A stretch of 38,515 bases of DNA from Synechococcaceae cyanobacterium SM2_3_2 (GTDB lineage Bacteria > Cyanobacteriota > Cyanobacteriia > Thermostichales > Thermostichaceae). Positions 17,751 through 26,288 of the stretch are shown in pieces. The translations under genes and the position numbers were made by a program. Numbering within the stretch: position 1 is the first letter of the stretch; each line of letters starts with the position of its first letter. The stretch lies in the NCBI GenBank assembly GCA_012031565.1, contig JAAUUM010000012.1, positions 1 to 38,515 of the forward strand. Direction: 5' to 3'. The notes beneath the pieces were generated by a model, which saw only the letters and a program-made list of their open reading frames with translations, was not told where the DNA came from and did not search any database.

Positions 17751-19955
17751 TCACGGTCGCCGTACCCCCAATGTGGATTGGGAGGGAATCGCCTCTCGCA
17801 GCAGATCGCCATCCGCTGCCACCACCACAAATTGCACCTCCTGAGACTTACCCATCCCCAGATCATCCCAAGGCACCCCCATTTCTAAACAACTGCCCAA
17901 TGCCGCCTGTATCCGACTGGGGATCTCATGCCACTGGTGATGCAGCCCCGCTTGCAGCAATTGGGTCTTGAGAATCCGAGGTTGAGCCAATGCCCCATCA
18001 TCCAATGTCACCAACAGGGCGTGACGATAGTGATAGATCAGGGATCCCTGGCTGGGCAACCCGCGTAAGGGGATGCTGCTGGTGGTGCCTGCTCGCTGGG
18101 GATAGTAGCAGTAGACCCCCAAATGCTGGGGCCGCTGCACTGAAGAGCTAAAGTCCATCCGCAGATAGAGGTTGGTGTGGTCGGCCCCGTACCACAACTG
18201 CCGGATCGGGCTGCTCCGGTGCATGGTGCCTCGCTCAGCACTGATCTCCACTCGCCCCGCTTGAGTCCATTCCCGCTCAGCCGGACGACCATTGATGGTG
18301 GGATGAATCAAGCCCTGCGGCAGCCGATCCCCCAGGCCATCGTGATCTTCCAGCGGATGCAGCAATGTAGCTGGAATCACCTCCCCCAAATCCCGATAGA
18401 TGGCCTCAAGATGCTCTCGAAATAGCTGATCGAAGATGGCATCATGGGGGGAAGAATGCCCCATGCCGAACCACCAAAACCAATCGGATCCCTCGGCGGC
18501 CCACAGCGACTCCCAGGTGCTCTCGGTGGCGCGGGGGTGGCCTTCGATCAGTTGCCGCGCCTGGGCCAACAGCTCCCATGCCCGATTTTTGACGGGATCC
18601 CCAATCCAGGTGGTGTAGTCCGCCTCAATCCAGGAGCCGCTGTGCAGTTGATCTTGATGCAGCACCTCGGTGGGGGGGAACTGATCCAAGAACTCTGAGA
18701 CCGTCACCATCTTCAAGAAGGGATGCTGGCTGAAGCGGGTATAAAGATTTTCTAGGAATAGCCTGCCATCTTGGGGATAGTACTCCCAGCAGTTTTCTCC
18801 ATCCAGAGCAATGGTGACCAGCCAGGGTTTGTCTTGGGGCAGGCGATTGCGGATGGTTTCCAGATGTCCGATCAGATCTTTGGCGGCCACATTGGCGTCC
18901 ATGCTGCTGTAGCTAAAGCCGATCAAGTCGGATAGACGATGATCTCGGAATACGATAGCCAGATCCCCCTCGTCCGCCTCGAGGCGATAGGGGCGGTAGA
19001 GCTTCTCAGGATCCACCACATGGCCTTCCCCATCACGGGCAAAGAGTTGCCCCAGACTCCAGCCCAACACCCCCTCATCCGAGATGATCCACTCAAATCC
19101 CTCCTGGATAATGGGATCCAAGATGGCCGGACTGACGGACTGTTCCGAGGGCCACAAGCCACGGGGAGCCTTCTGAAATCGGGCTTTGTGGCTGGCCTTG
19201 GCCTTGCTGAGATGGGTGACCACATCCTGACCCCAGTGATAGCCATAGCGAGGCAGATCCAAACCTGGTCGGGCCACTCGTGCCGCCCGGTCAGTGGTCA
19301 ACAGTGGCAAAATGGGGTGGGTATAGGGGCTGGTGATCAACTCCAGTTGGCCGTTTTCTTGCATCCGGCTATGCTGAGGCACAATGCAGGCCAAGATCTG
19401 CTGTTGCTTCGAATAGATCCGCTGTCGGTCGCTGAGGGTGAAGCCTTTTTGCTGTTGGATCCACCCTTGAATTTCAGCATCTTCGTGAAAAAGCGGATCA
19501 AACCAAGCTAAATTATGCCAAGCGAGTAAGTCGCTATAGTCTTGATGAGTCCAGTATTGTAGACACCAATTGGATCCCTGTTGTTGTCTTTGTTCGTAGA
19601 GCTGACGATAGCGAGGATAGGGATCGATCAAGGTGGGATAGTGAGCATCAAAAAAGCGATCAATCACAAAACACAATTGCTCCGGGGTCATCTTTTCGAC
19701 CGGAGTCAATAGCAATTCCAAATAGGGATCAAAAGCCGTCCCGGCAACATAATCCTCAATCTGTAGCAACAGTGACGGAACCAGATTGACCGTTTGGTGT
19801 AGCTTCGGATACTTCTCCAAAAGGAGCACTAAATCTAAGTAATCTTTAATGCCATGTAATCGCACCCAAGGCATTCGATATTTGCCCGCAATGGGACTCT
19901 TGTAGAGCGGCTGATGTTGATGCCAAACCAAAGCGATGTGAAGAGGATAGGTCAT
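17751..19955 (-). CDS. GH57 family alpha-amylase / amylopullulanase-type glycoside hydrolase
   Basis: 734 residues. The N-terminal LHIALVWHQHQPLY is GH57 region 1, ITSPYTHPILPLL (about 207-219) is region 2, GLWPSEQSVSP (266-276) carries the nucleophile Glu271, and VFRDHRLSDLIGFSYS (335-350) carries the acid Asp338. WFWWFGMGHSS follows in the C-terminal helical half, and the last about 170 residues form a beta-rich domain. The catalytic pair is intact. No signal peptide, so it probably acts on glycogen or maltodextrin in the cytoplasm; amylase versus branching or transferase activity cannot be settled by eye. ATG start, no good ribosome site. The 170 bases downstream hold no gene. Confidence 0.88.
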   Translation of the reverse strand: MTYPLHIALVWHQHQPLYKSPIAGKYRMPWVRLHGIKDYLDLVLLLEKYPKLHQTVNLVPSLLLQIEDYVAGTAFDPYLELLLTPVEKMTPEQLCFVIDRFFDAHYPTLIDPYPRYRQLYEQRQQQGSNWCLQYWTHQDYSDLLAWHNLAWFDPLFHEDAEIQGWIQQQKGFTLSDRQRIYSKQQQILACIVPQHSRMQENGQLELITSPYTHPILPLLTTDRAARVARPGLDLPRYGYHWGQDVVTHLSKAKASHKARFQKAPRGLWPSEQSVSPAILDPIIQEGFEWIISDEGVLGWSLGQLFARDGEGHVVDPEKLYRPYRLEADEGDLAIVFRDHRLSDLIGFSYSSMDANVAAKDLIGHLETIRNRLPQDKPWLVTIALDGENCWEYYPQDGRLFLENLYTRFSQHPFLKMVTVSEFLDQFPPTEVLHQDQLHSGSWIEADYTTWIGDPVKNRAWELLAQARQLIEGHPRATESTWESLWAAEGSDWFWWFGMGHSSPHDAIFDQLFREHLEAIYRDLGEVIPATLLHPLEDHDGLGDRLPQGLIHPTINGRPAEREWTQAGRVEISAERGTMHRSSPIRQLWYGADHTNLYLRMDFSSSVQRPQHLGVYCYYPQRAGTTSSIPLRGLPSQGSLIYHYRHALLVTLDDGALAQPRILKTQLLQAGLHHQWHEIPSRIQAALGSCLEMGVPWDDLGMGKSQEVQFVVVAADGDLLREAIPSQSTLGVRRP

Positions 19956-20177
19956 CGGGGGAGATTAATAGTCAGCGCAACTCCACCGAATCCTAGCTCA
20001 TTCCTTCTTGACCTAATCCAAAGAAACTCTGCATATCTTTAGCTGGGATCCCAGATTTTAGCCATCAGCAACCCGCGTCAATCCCGCAGAATCGGTGTCG
20101 TTGTGGGGAGAGTCTGATTCAGGGATCCGTCCCTCTCCGCCCATACCCATACCCTCTCGCATTGGGTAGAACCAGAC

Positions 20178-20717
20178 TCAGCGAACCCGCAATTGGGTCA
20201 TCAGATCTGCCCGCTCGATCAGGGTCTCAGGCATTTCTGGCCCGGTGATGATCACATCCATTGATACAGGCCGATCATCGAGCATGGCGGTGACTACGCC
20301 CTCATCAATCAGCCCTAGTTTGATGGCCAACCCCAATTCATCCAACACCACCAGCCCATAATGGCCACTGACAATCGCGGCGCTGGTAAACTGCCACAGG
20401 GTCGCCAAGGCTTGCTGTTCTTCTGGCTCCAAATGGGGGGTGTCCACGCATCGCTGGATCCCACAGCGCACCCACGTTAGAGAACTGCCCAGGGTCACCG
20501 CCCGTTCTGGCCCTTGGCTAATCCCCCCCTTGAGAAATTGCACCACCAACACGGGGGTGCCTTGCCCAGCCACCCGCAGCGCTTGAGCCATGACGGGGGT
20601 AAAAGAAGCTCGGCCCAAGCTGGTATACAGCTGCAAAACACCTCTGGCCACCAAGGGGCGAGGGGCTGGTTTTGGCAAGCTAGATGCAGTGGGAGTGACT
20701 TCGAGTTGGGTGGTCAT
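20178..20717 (-). CDS. CobO/BtuR-like P-loop protein with degenerate Walker A
   Basis: 179 residues from ATG 20717. The order of blocks follows cob(I)alamin adenosyltransferase (CobO type): GVLQLYTSLGRASFTPVMAQALRVAGQG aligns with the GDGKGKTTAALGLALRAAGHG region, then VLVVQFLKGG, then GLVVLDELGLAIKLGLI, which matches the DE-containing strand, then DVIITGPEMPETLIERADL. The Walker A GKT is replaced by RASFT, with no lysine for phosphate. I recall this altered form in other cyanobacteria, where it is annotated as a P-loop family protein. Adenosyltransferase activity is therefore doubtful. The frame extends to ATG 20771, but those extra residues do not look like the family. Divergent from dprA. 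Confidence 0.75.
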   Translation of the reverse strand: MTTQLEVTPTASSLPKPAPRPLVARGVLQLYTSLGRASFTPVMAQALRVAGQGTPVLVVQFLKGGISQGPERAVTLGSSLTWVRCGIQRCVDTPHLEPEEQQALATLWQFTSAAIVSGHYGLVVLDELGLAIKLGLIDEGVVTAMLDDRPVSMDVIITGPEMPETLIERADLMTQLRVR

Positions 20718-21173
20718 GGGGCGAACTACGTGTGGTGGATGGCAGGTGTCATGGATCCCATCAAACACCACGGCTATCCCACCGTCAACGCGAGATCAGG
20801 GTCTCAAATGAGTTTCATTGACCCCTATCCCTGGTGTCTCGGGAAGCCCCAAAACCCTTGATCTGTAAGGCTTTTCTCGAATAGGATCGGAGTCCTGTTG
20901 CCCCACTGTTTGAGCTAGAACTATCCCTGGGGCCAGAGGGCCACAAAGCCCGCCACCCCAACCCTGGTAGCCCTCACGGGGATCCCTTGGCTCCGAAATG
21001 TGAAGTTTTATGTTAGGCTCTCATCTTTCCTGCACATCAATTTTCTTGCACATCAATCCGGCGTGTCTGTTTCAGAACAAAGTCAACCCAATACAAAGTC
21101 AACCCAATACAAAGTCAACCCAATCGGGCCGCTACAATGGGGTCGCTCAGACGGCGCGAAGTCACCGGGTTAT
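20718..21173. other. Divergent intergenic region with two 16-bp-period repeats
   Basis: No gene is convincing here. The plus-strand frame open from 21000 is low complexity, made of repeat sequence. TGCACATCAAT occurs at 21031 and 21047 (period 16), and the 16-bp array at 21077 follows. It must contain the promoters for the CobO-like gene and dprA. Confidence 0.55.
21077..21124. repeat. Three perfect 16-bp tandem repeats upstream of dprA
   Basis: Unit ACAAAGTCAACCCAAT at 21077, 21093 and 21109, with no mismatches, ending 50 bases before the dprA ATG. The unit is not a multiple of 3. Confidence 0.95.
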
Positions 21174-22289
21174 ATGCCAGACTCACCTGACGATTGGGAA
21201 CGGGCCTATTGGCTCAGTTGGGCGGCTATTGACGGCATTGGCCCCCATCGCCTCAAACGACTGCATCAACACTTTGGCTCTCTGGGCAGAGCTTGGCAGG
21301 CAGATGAACCCGATCTGATGGCGGTGGAAGGGATCGGGTTGCAGTTGGCCCTGACCATTCAAAGCCAACGCCGCCAACAGGATCCCGCAGCCATGCTGGA
21401 AAAGATGGCAAAACCTGGGATCCCATTTTTGACCCCAGCGGATCCCCGCTATCCTCGGCTGTTGTGGGAGCTGCCGGATCCACCCCCGCTGATCTACACC
21501 CTCGGTCAGCCGGTGGCATGGGAGCCCGCCATTGCCATTGTGGGCACTCGCTCCCCCACCCCTTATGGCAAACGCTGGACGGAGCAACTGGCCACCGCCT
21601 TGGCTCAGGCAGGGTTCTTAATTGTCTCCGGGATGGCGGCGGGCATCGATGGGGTCGCCCACCAAGCGGCTCTCAAAGTCGGGGGATCCACCGTTGGGGT
21701 GCTGGGCACGGGGGTGGATCAGGTCTACCCGCCCCAGCACCGGGAATTGTTTAGCCAAATGCGGTCGCAGGGTTGTCTCATCAGTGAGTTTGCTCCTGGC
21801 GTCGGCCCTGCCAAAGAAAACTTTCCCCGTCGCAATCGTCTGATCGCGGGGTTAACCCAGGCCACACTGGTGATGGAGGCTCCGCACCGGTCAGGGGCTT
21901 TGATTACCGCCTATCTGGCCAATGACTATGGGCGTGATGTCTTTGCCCTACCGGGATCCCTAGACAATCCGGCGGCACGGGGCTGTCTCAATTTGCTCAG
22001 AACCGGCGCAGGGTTGATTTTGGGGGTGGAGGAGTTGTTAACGGAGCTGGGATCCGTCGTCACCGCATCAGAGCGATCTGAAGCTGTGGCAGACCCTCCG
22101 CTTCCTGCTTTGCAGGGATCCCAGAAAGTCATCTTCGAGACCCTCTCGACGGATCCCATCAGTCTGGACGCCTTGGCTCAGCTGACCCAGCTGGATATCA
22201 ACACCATCTCTAGCGAACTGTTGATGATGGAACTGGAGGGATGGGTGGTGCAGTTGCCGGGGATGCGCTATCAGCGGTCTCGGGCTTAG
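21174..22289 (+). CDS. dprA: DNA processing protein DprA (Smf)
   Basis: 371 residues from ATG 21174. DprA loads RecA on incoming single-stranded DNA during natural transformation. The N-terminal SAM/HhH-like part (AAIDGIGPHRLKRL, AVEGIGLQLA) is followed by the Rossmann-like core: IAIVGTRSPTPYGK, VSGMAAGIDGVAHQAAL, FPRRNRLIAGL, EAPHRSGALITAYLA and FALPGSLDNPAARGC. A C-terminal winged-helix domain (about 305-370) is present. The frame is open to 21000, but the upstream codons are made of tandem repeats and the family begins around DWERAYWLSW. Competence genes are consistent with transformable cyanobacteria. Confidence 0.92.
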   Translation: MPDSPDDWERAYWLSWAAIDGIGPHRLKRLHQHFGSLGRAWQADEPDLMAVEGIGLQLALTIQSQRRQQDPAAMLEKMAKPGIPFLTPADPRYPRLLWELPDPPPLIYTLGQPVAWEPAIAIVGTRSPTPYGKRWTEQLATALAQAGFLIVSGMAAGIDGVAHQAALKVGGSTVGVLGTGVDQVYPPQHRELFSQMRSQGCLISEFAPGVGPAKENFPRRNRLIAGLTQATLVMEAPHRSGALITAYLANDYGRDVFALPGSLDNPAARGCLNLLRTGAGLILGVEELLTELGSVVTASERSEAVADPPLPALQGSQKVIFETLSTDPISLDALAQLTQLDINTISSELLMMELEGWVVQLPGMRYQRSRA

Positions 22290-22358
22290 GAACTGCAAGA
22301 GATTTGCAAGCAACAATCATCAAGCAGACATCAAAAAGAGTAACGAAGGGATAGCGTT

Positions 22359-22805
22359 TCAGTTGCCTCGGGCTACATCTCGCTCGATCCGCTCCAACTG
22401 GGTCAAAACCCGCTCAACAGCATCAGGCTTCAAGGGACGGGGGGAGCGATAGTTGGAGGCCAAGGTGTTGAAAACGGTTCGGAAGGTGTTGAAGGACTGG
22501 AGCTTCTCGTATCGGTTGCCGTGATAGCGGGAGTAAAAGCCATTGATGGACTCTTGGGCCTCCGCCATCATCGCCTCATTGCTGGGATCCCCCAGTGAAG
22601 CCCGTAGAGCCGCCACCACCCCTTGGCTATCGGTGACATAGTTACCCGTGATCTGTATCGCTTGGGCGGGCATGATCCAGCTTGAGACCGATAACAGGGC
22701 CACCACTAGCCCCAGCAGGATCTTGGAGAGACTTGCTTGCACAGACTTTTGCAGGGATGACAACAGGGATCCCACGTCCAGAGCAGCACGATCCGACATC
22801 AACAT
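22359..22805 (-). CDS. psb27: Photosystem II assembly protein Psb27
   Basis: 148 residues. Psb27 binds CP43 on the lumenal side during assembly and repair of photosystem II. A signal peptide (KILLGLVVALLSVSSWIMPAQA, about 28-49) is followed by ITGNYVTDSQGVVAALRASL, INGFYSRYHGNRYEKLQSF, FNTLASNYRS and LTQLERIERDVARG, which match the four-helix Psb27 fold. Cyanobacterial Psb27 is usually a lipoprotein; here there is no cysteine at the cleavage site or anywhere in the protein, so it should be soluble in the lumen. ATG start with GAGGT six bases upstream. Convergent with dprA. Confidence 0.9.
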   Translation of the reverse strand: MLMSDRAALDVGSLLSSLQKSVQASLSKILLGLVVALLSVSSWIMPAQAIQITGNYVTDSQGVVAALRASLGDPSNEAMMAEAQESINGFYSRYHGNRYEKLQSFNTFRTVFNTLASNYRSPRPLKPDAVERVLTQLERIERDVARGN

Positions 22806-22928
22806 AGGTGACCTCAGTTTTGCAATCTAACTACAAGAATACATGGATCTTGTCTCATCTAAATCAGAGTAGGGGGGGATCAGGCCGCCTCCCAGAGGTC
22901 TATTGCAGTCAAAAATTGGAACCAGTGC

Positions 22929-23330
22929 TCAGGGCACCACCAAAACAGGACATGGGGCAAGGTTGATCACGCGGTTGCTGACACTGTGAGAGGGATCCTC
23001 ATCCATTCCCAGCCCTTTGCTGCCCATGATAATCAGGCCAACTCCCAGCTCATCAGCAACATCACAGATAACGAAAGGCACGCGACCTTCTCGGTATTCG
23101 CTTTTGATCGACGGGATCCCTACCTGTTGGAAGGCCGACTCGCTCTGTTGCAGCAAACCCTGAAGAGTCTGACGGGCGGTTTCGACCTGATCTGACTCCA
23201 GGCGGGATTGATCCAGCACCGACAGCAGAATCAACCGACTGCCATAACGCTGGGCCATATCCGCCACGATCTGGGTGGCTTGGCTGGTTTCACGGGATTG
23301 ATCGACAGGAAACAGAATTTGCTCAAACAT
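22929..23330 (-). CDS. Universal stress protein (UspA family)
   Basis: 133 residues from ATG 23330. MFEQILFPVDQSRETSQAT is the first strand with the Asp that binds adenine nucleotide, and IIMGSKGLGMDEDPSHSVSNRVINLAPCPVLVV is the C-terminal G-x2-G-x9-(G/S) loop region, with the second glycine position altered. The ATG has GGAGGG eight bases upstream, within a palindrome copy. The frame can be extended to 23357, but there is no reason to do so. Confidence 0.88.
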   Translation of the reverse strand: MFEQILFPVDQSRETSQATQIVADMAQRYGSRLILLSVLDQSRLESDQVETARQTLQGLLQQSESAFQQVGIPSIKSEYREGRVPFVICDVADELGVGLIIMGSKGLGMDEDPSHSVSNRVINLAPCPVLVVP

Positions 23331-23338
23331 GAACGGAT

Positions 23339-23344
23339 CCCTCC
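23339..23344 (-). promoter_or_regulatory. Ribosome binding site of the uspA-like gene, overlapping a GGATCC palindrome
   Basis: GGAGGG on the minus strand runs into GGATCC and sits eight bases before ATG 23330. It decides that start over the upstream in-frame ATG at 23357. Confidence 0.6.
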
Positions 23345-23405
23345 GGCAAGAGAACAAACAATGGGCACAATGGGCATGGGATAGCTAGCCTCAGGCCATT
23401 CTTCT

Positions 23406-23445
23406 ATTTTATGGAGCTTATTTTTATTTTATGGAGCTTATTTTA
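23406..23445. repeat. 20-bp tandem duplication
   Basis: ATTTTATGGAGCTTATTTTT is followed directly by a copy differing only in its last base, in the gap between the UspA-like gene and the end of the NDH-2 gene. Confidence 0.9.
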
Positions 23446-23614
23446 TCGGAACCTAATTTTATTGCAGCCACTGTAAGACTCCAATCAGGAACGACCCGCG
23501 CTATACAGCGTAGCGGATTGAACTTTGGAGATGGAACCTTGGAGATGGAAGATAGCCTCCAAACCTATCAGATCAAAGTGGCGGGCAGTGCAAAACTCCA
23601 ACTGGATATGAATG

Positions 23615-24859
23615 TCAATAAAAAAAGTCCTGCCAGCGGACGGGCTTCAGGGATCGCATATAGAGCCAATCAAATAGATTTTTCAGCACGGTGACAAAGT
23701 AGCCCTTCAGCACCAGGGATCCCTTCTCCATCACAGCTACCTTGTTGCCGATGGTAACGCTGACAAAGGCAGTTTTTTGGGGCCGATAGGAAATCAGGGG
23801 TTGATGGTCGATCAGATTGACCAAGTTTTGGGCCACAATCGGAGCCTGTCGCACCGCATAGACCCCAATCTTGGGCACCATGATGCCGGGATCCCGCTCA
23901 AAGTAGGCACAGTCCCCCATCGCCAACATTGACTGGGATCCCTGTACCTGAAGCGTGGATTCCACCCGGATGGAACCATCTACAGCCAGGGGCAGACCAG
24001 TTTGGCCCAACCACTGGGGCACCTGCAAGCCCCCCGCCCACAGGGTTGTCAGGCAAGGGAGCCGCTCTTCTCGGTTCGACTCGCTCCACCGCACTTGGAT
24101 GCCATCGGCCTCCACCGCTTGCACCCGGCAGGGTCGCCAGACCTCAATGCCCTGGCCCAGCAAGGACTGTTCCACCTGTTCCCCAAAGCGAGACGACAGT
24201 CCAGCCACCAAGGGGCGATCTCCGGCCACCAAAATCAGCCGCACCCCTGACATCGGGATCCCGGTCTTGTGACTCAGCTCTTGGCATAGATCCCCCAATT
24301 CGCCCACCAGCTCTACCCCTGTACATCCCCCTCCGACCACCGCAAAGGTCAGCAATCCTGGGGTCAGATCTCCAGCCACCGCCCGTCGCCAACAGTCCCG
24401 CACGTGCTGATGAGCCCTGACCAGATCCGTCATCGGTCGCACCCCAAAGGCATGATCCTGCGCTCCAGGGATCCCGTGGGTGGCCAGTTCTCGCCCCACA
24501 TTGAGCAACAGGTAGTCATAGCTCAACCATTGGGATCCCTCAGGGGTTTTTACCTGAACCTGCTGCTCTACGGGGTTAATTTGGGTGACCCGCCCCTCGA
24601 CAAACTCCGCACCGTAACGAGCCACATGATCTAATAACGGGATCCTGACCAGATCCGAATCAAAGCGGCCACTGATCAGTCGCGTCGACATCCCCGAATT
24701 GACGATGTACGGGTAGGGGTTGATGGCGATCACCCTGGCTCGACCTGAGAGTGCCCGCAGCGCAGCTATCGCCCCATAGCCGCAGCCCGCCAAGATCACG
24801 GTGGGTAAAGTCTGGGTTGGTGGGACAGGTTCAGCGCCGAAGACAGCAGAGACAGGCAT
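23615..24859 (-). CDS. Type II NADH dehydrogenase (NDH-2)
   Basis: About 414 residues. It passes electrons from NADH to quinone through FAD at the membrane surface without proton pumping. The FAD fold is TVILAGCGYGAIAAL; YDYLLLNVGRELATHGIPG is the linking block; TFAVVGGGCTGVELVGELGDL is the NADH fold; SMLAMGDCAYF is the second FAD motif with the catalytic GD; a hydrophobic C-terminus (GYFVTVLKNLFDWLYM) supplies the membrane-contact helix. I use ATG 24859; a TTG two codons upstream is possible. Cyanobacteria have several such genes (ndbA, ndbB, ndbC); I cannot say which one this is. Confidence 0.88.
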   Translation of the reverse strand: MPVSAVFGAEPVPPTQTLPTVILAGCGYGAIAALRALSGRARVIAINPYPYIVNSGMSTRLISGRFDSDLVRIPLLDHVARYGAEFVEGRVTQINPVEQQVQVKTPEGSQWLSYDYLLLNVGRELATHGIPGAQDHAFGVRPMTDLVRAHQHVRDCWRRAVAGDLTPGLLTFAVVGGGCTGVELVGELGDLCQELSHKTGIPMSGVRLILVAGDRPLVAGLSSRFGEQVEQSLLGQGIEVWRPCRVQAVEADGIQVRWSESNREERLPCLTTLWAGGLQVPQWLGQTGLPLAVDGSIRVESTLQVQGSQSMLAMGDCAYFERDPGIMVPKIGVYAVRQAPIVAQNLVNLIDHQPLISYRPQKTAFVSVTIGNKVAVMEKGSLVLKGYFVTVLKNLFDWLYMRSLKPVRWQDFFY

Positions 24860-24865
24860 GGGCAA

Positions 24866-25126
24866 GGCCGTAGCGACTGCTCTATCTTCCTGAAAAGATC
24901 ATGCTCATGGCAGCATGGCCACCCCAACAATCTGAGACAGCAACGGGATGGGCAATTCTTTGGCTTAGCCTGCCCTGTGCCGAACATCCACCGCCACTTT
25001 TCTGACTAAATCTGCCTAAAGATGAACGATCTCCACCACAAGCCAAGTCAAGCAGGTGGGACAGATGAAGCCAAAGCAAGGGATCCGCTAGGGTAGATAA
25101 GACTTCTCGGGGAAAGATTTGGCGTT
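24866..25126. other. Divergent gap between NDH-2 and glk
   Basis: No gene is recognised. It should contain both promoters. One GGATCC palindrome lies at about 25080. Confidence 0.4.
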
Positions 25127-26155
25127 ATGACATGGTTACTGTCGGGCGATATTGGTGGCACCAAGACTATTTTGAGACTGGCCTATCAAGATCCGACGGG
25201 ATCCCTGACCTCCCTCTGGGAAAAACGCTATGTCAGCGGTAGCTATCCCAGCTTGATCCCCATTGTCCAAACCTTTTTGCAGGAGATCCCCGCCGAAGTG
25301 AGGGCCAAATGTCCTGAGGATCCCGTGCCCCACCGAGCTTGTTTCGCCATTGCTGGGCCCGTGGTGAAGGAGACGGCCCAAGTGACCAACCTACCCTGGC
25401 AGCTGAATAGTCGGGAGTTGGCGGAAGAGTTAGGACTCAAACAGGCCCATCTGATCAACGACTTTAGTGCGGTGGGCTATGGCCTTCTTCACCTGGATCC
25501 CCAGGATCTGCACACCCTCCATCCCGGCAGTCAGGATCCCCAGAGTCCGATTGCGGTGATTGGGGCGGGCACAGGCTTGGGGCAGGGGTATCTCACCTGG
25601 AATGGCGACCGCTATCAAGTCTATGCCAGCGAAGGGGGACATACCGACTTCTCGGCTCGCACAGCGTTGGAGTTTGAACTGCTGGGCTATCTACGGCAGC
25701 GGATTGGGGGACGGATTTCGGTGGAGCGGGTGGTTTCTGGCATGGGCATTGCGGCCATCTACCAATTTTTGTTGGAGAGCGGACGGGGGGCAGGGGCAGA
25801 TGCCGAGATTGTGGCGGCTCTAGAGGGGAACGACGACCGGGATCCCGGAGCTTTGATCTCGATGGCAGCTCAAGACCAGACGGATCCCGTGGCGGAGCAG
25901 ACGATGGAGCTGTTTTTATCCTGCTATGGCGGAGAGGTGGGCAATTTGGCCCTGAAACTGCTGCCCCGTGGCGGCATCTATATTGCGGGGGGCATTGCGG
26001 CCAAAAATATCAGCCTGCTAGAACAAGGGGGATTCATCGACGCCTATCTGGACAAAGGCCGAATGCGCCCGCTGCTGGAGGACTTTTCGATTCAAGTCAT
26101 CCTCAACCCTCAGGTGGGACTGATTGGGGCCATGGTGTTCGCCGCACAAGACTGA
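25127..26155 (+). CDS. glk: Glucokinase
   Basis: 342 residues, the normal length for the Glk (COG0837) family, phosphorylating glucose with ATP. LLSGDIGGTKTILRL is the first phosphate loop, CFAIAGPV a core strand, HLINDFSAVGYGL contains the catalytic Asp, IGAGTGLGQGYL the second phosphate loop, SEGGHTDFSART the sugar-binding block, and GGIYIAGGIAAKN the adenosine loop. ATG ACA TGG start at 25127. With glgB and the GH57 enzyme it fits storage-glucan turnover. Confidence 0.93.
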   Translation: MTWLLSGDIGGTKTILRLAYQDPTGSLTSLWEKRYVSGSYPSLIPIVQTFLQEIPAEVRAKCPEDPVPHRACFAIAGPVVKETAQVTNLPWQLNSRELAEELGLKQAHLINDFSAVGYGLLHLDPQDLHTLHPGSQDPQSPIAVIGAGTGLGQGYLTWNGDRYQVYASEGGHTDFSARTALEFELLGYLRQRIGGRISVERVVSGMGIAAIYQFLLESGRGAGADAEIVAALEGNDDRDPGALISMAAQDQTDPVAEQTMELFLSCYGGEVGNLALKLLPRGGIYIAGGIAAKNISLLEQGGFIDAYLDKGRMRPLLEDFSIQVILNPQVGLIGAMVFAAQD

Positions 26156-26288
26156 CGGTTAAATGTTAAAGAAGGTTAAATAGTGAATGTTAAATCAGGA
26201 TGCTGGAGGGAACTCTTGAGCCAGCAGTCTTGATGCAGAGCCGAGAGCTTGTATCATGGGCGGCTAGTCTGCCCAGCCAAGGATCCCC

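Noticed and set aside
19956-20177. RNA gene or promoter element between the GH57 and CobO-like genes
   Set aside because: I looked for tRNA arms and stable hairpins and saw none that could be defended.
21000-21173. N-terminal extension of dprA
   Set aside because: The codons are mostly the 16-bp repeats, and the DprA family begins at the later methionine.
23431-23694. Plus-strand 87-residue frame beginning within the 20-bp duplication
   Set aside because: It overlaps the end of the NDH-2 gene, has no ribosome site and unremarkable composition; the C-terminal third is antisense to a conserved gene.
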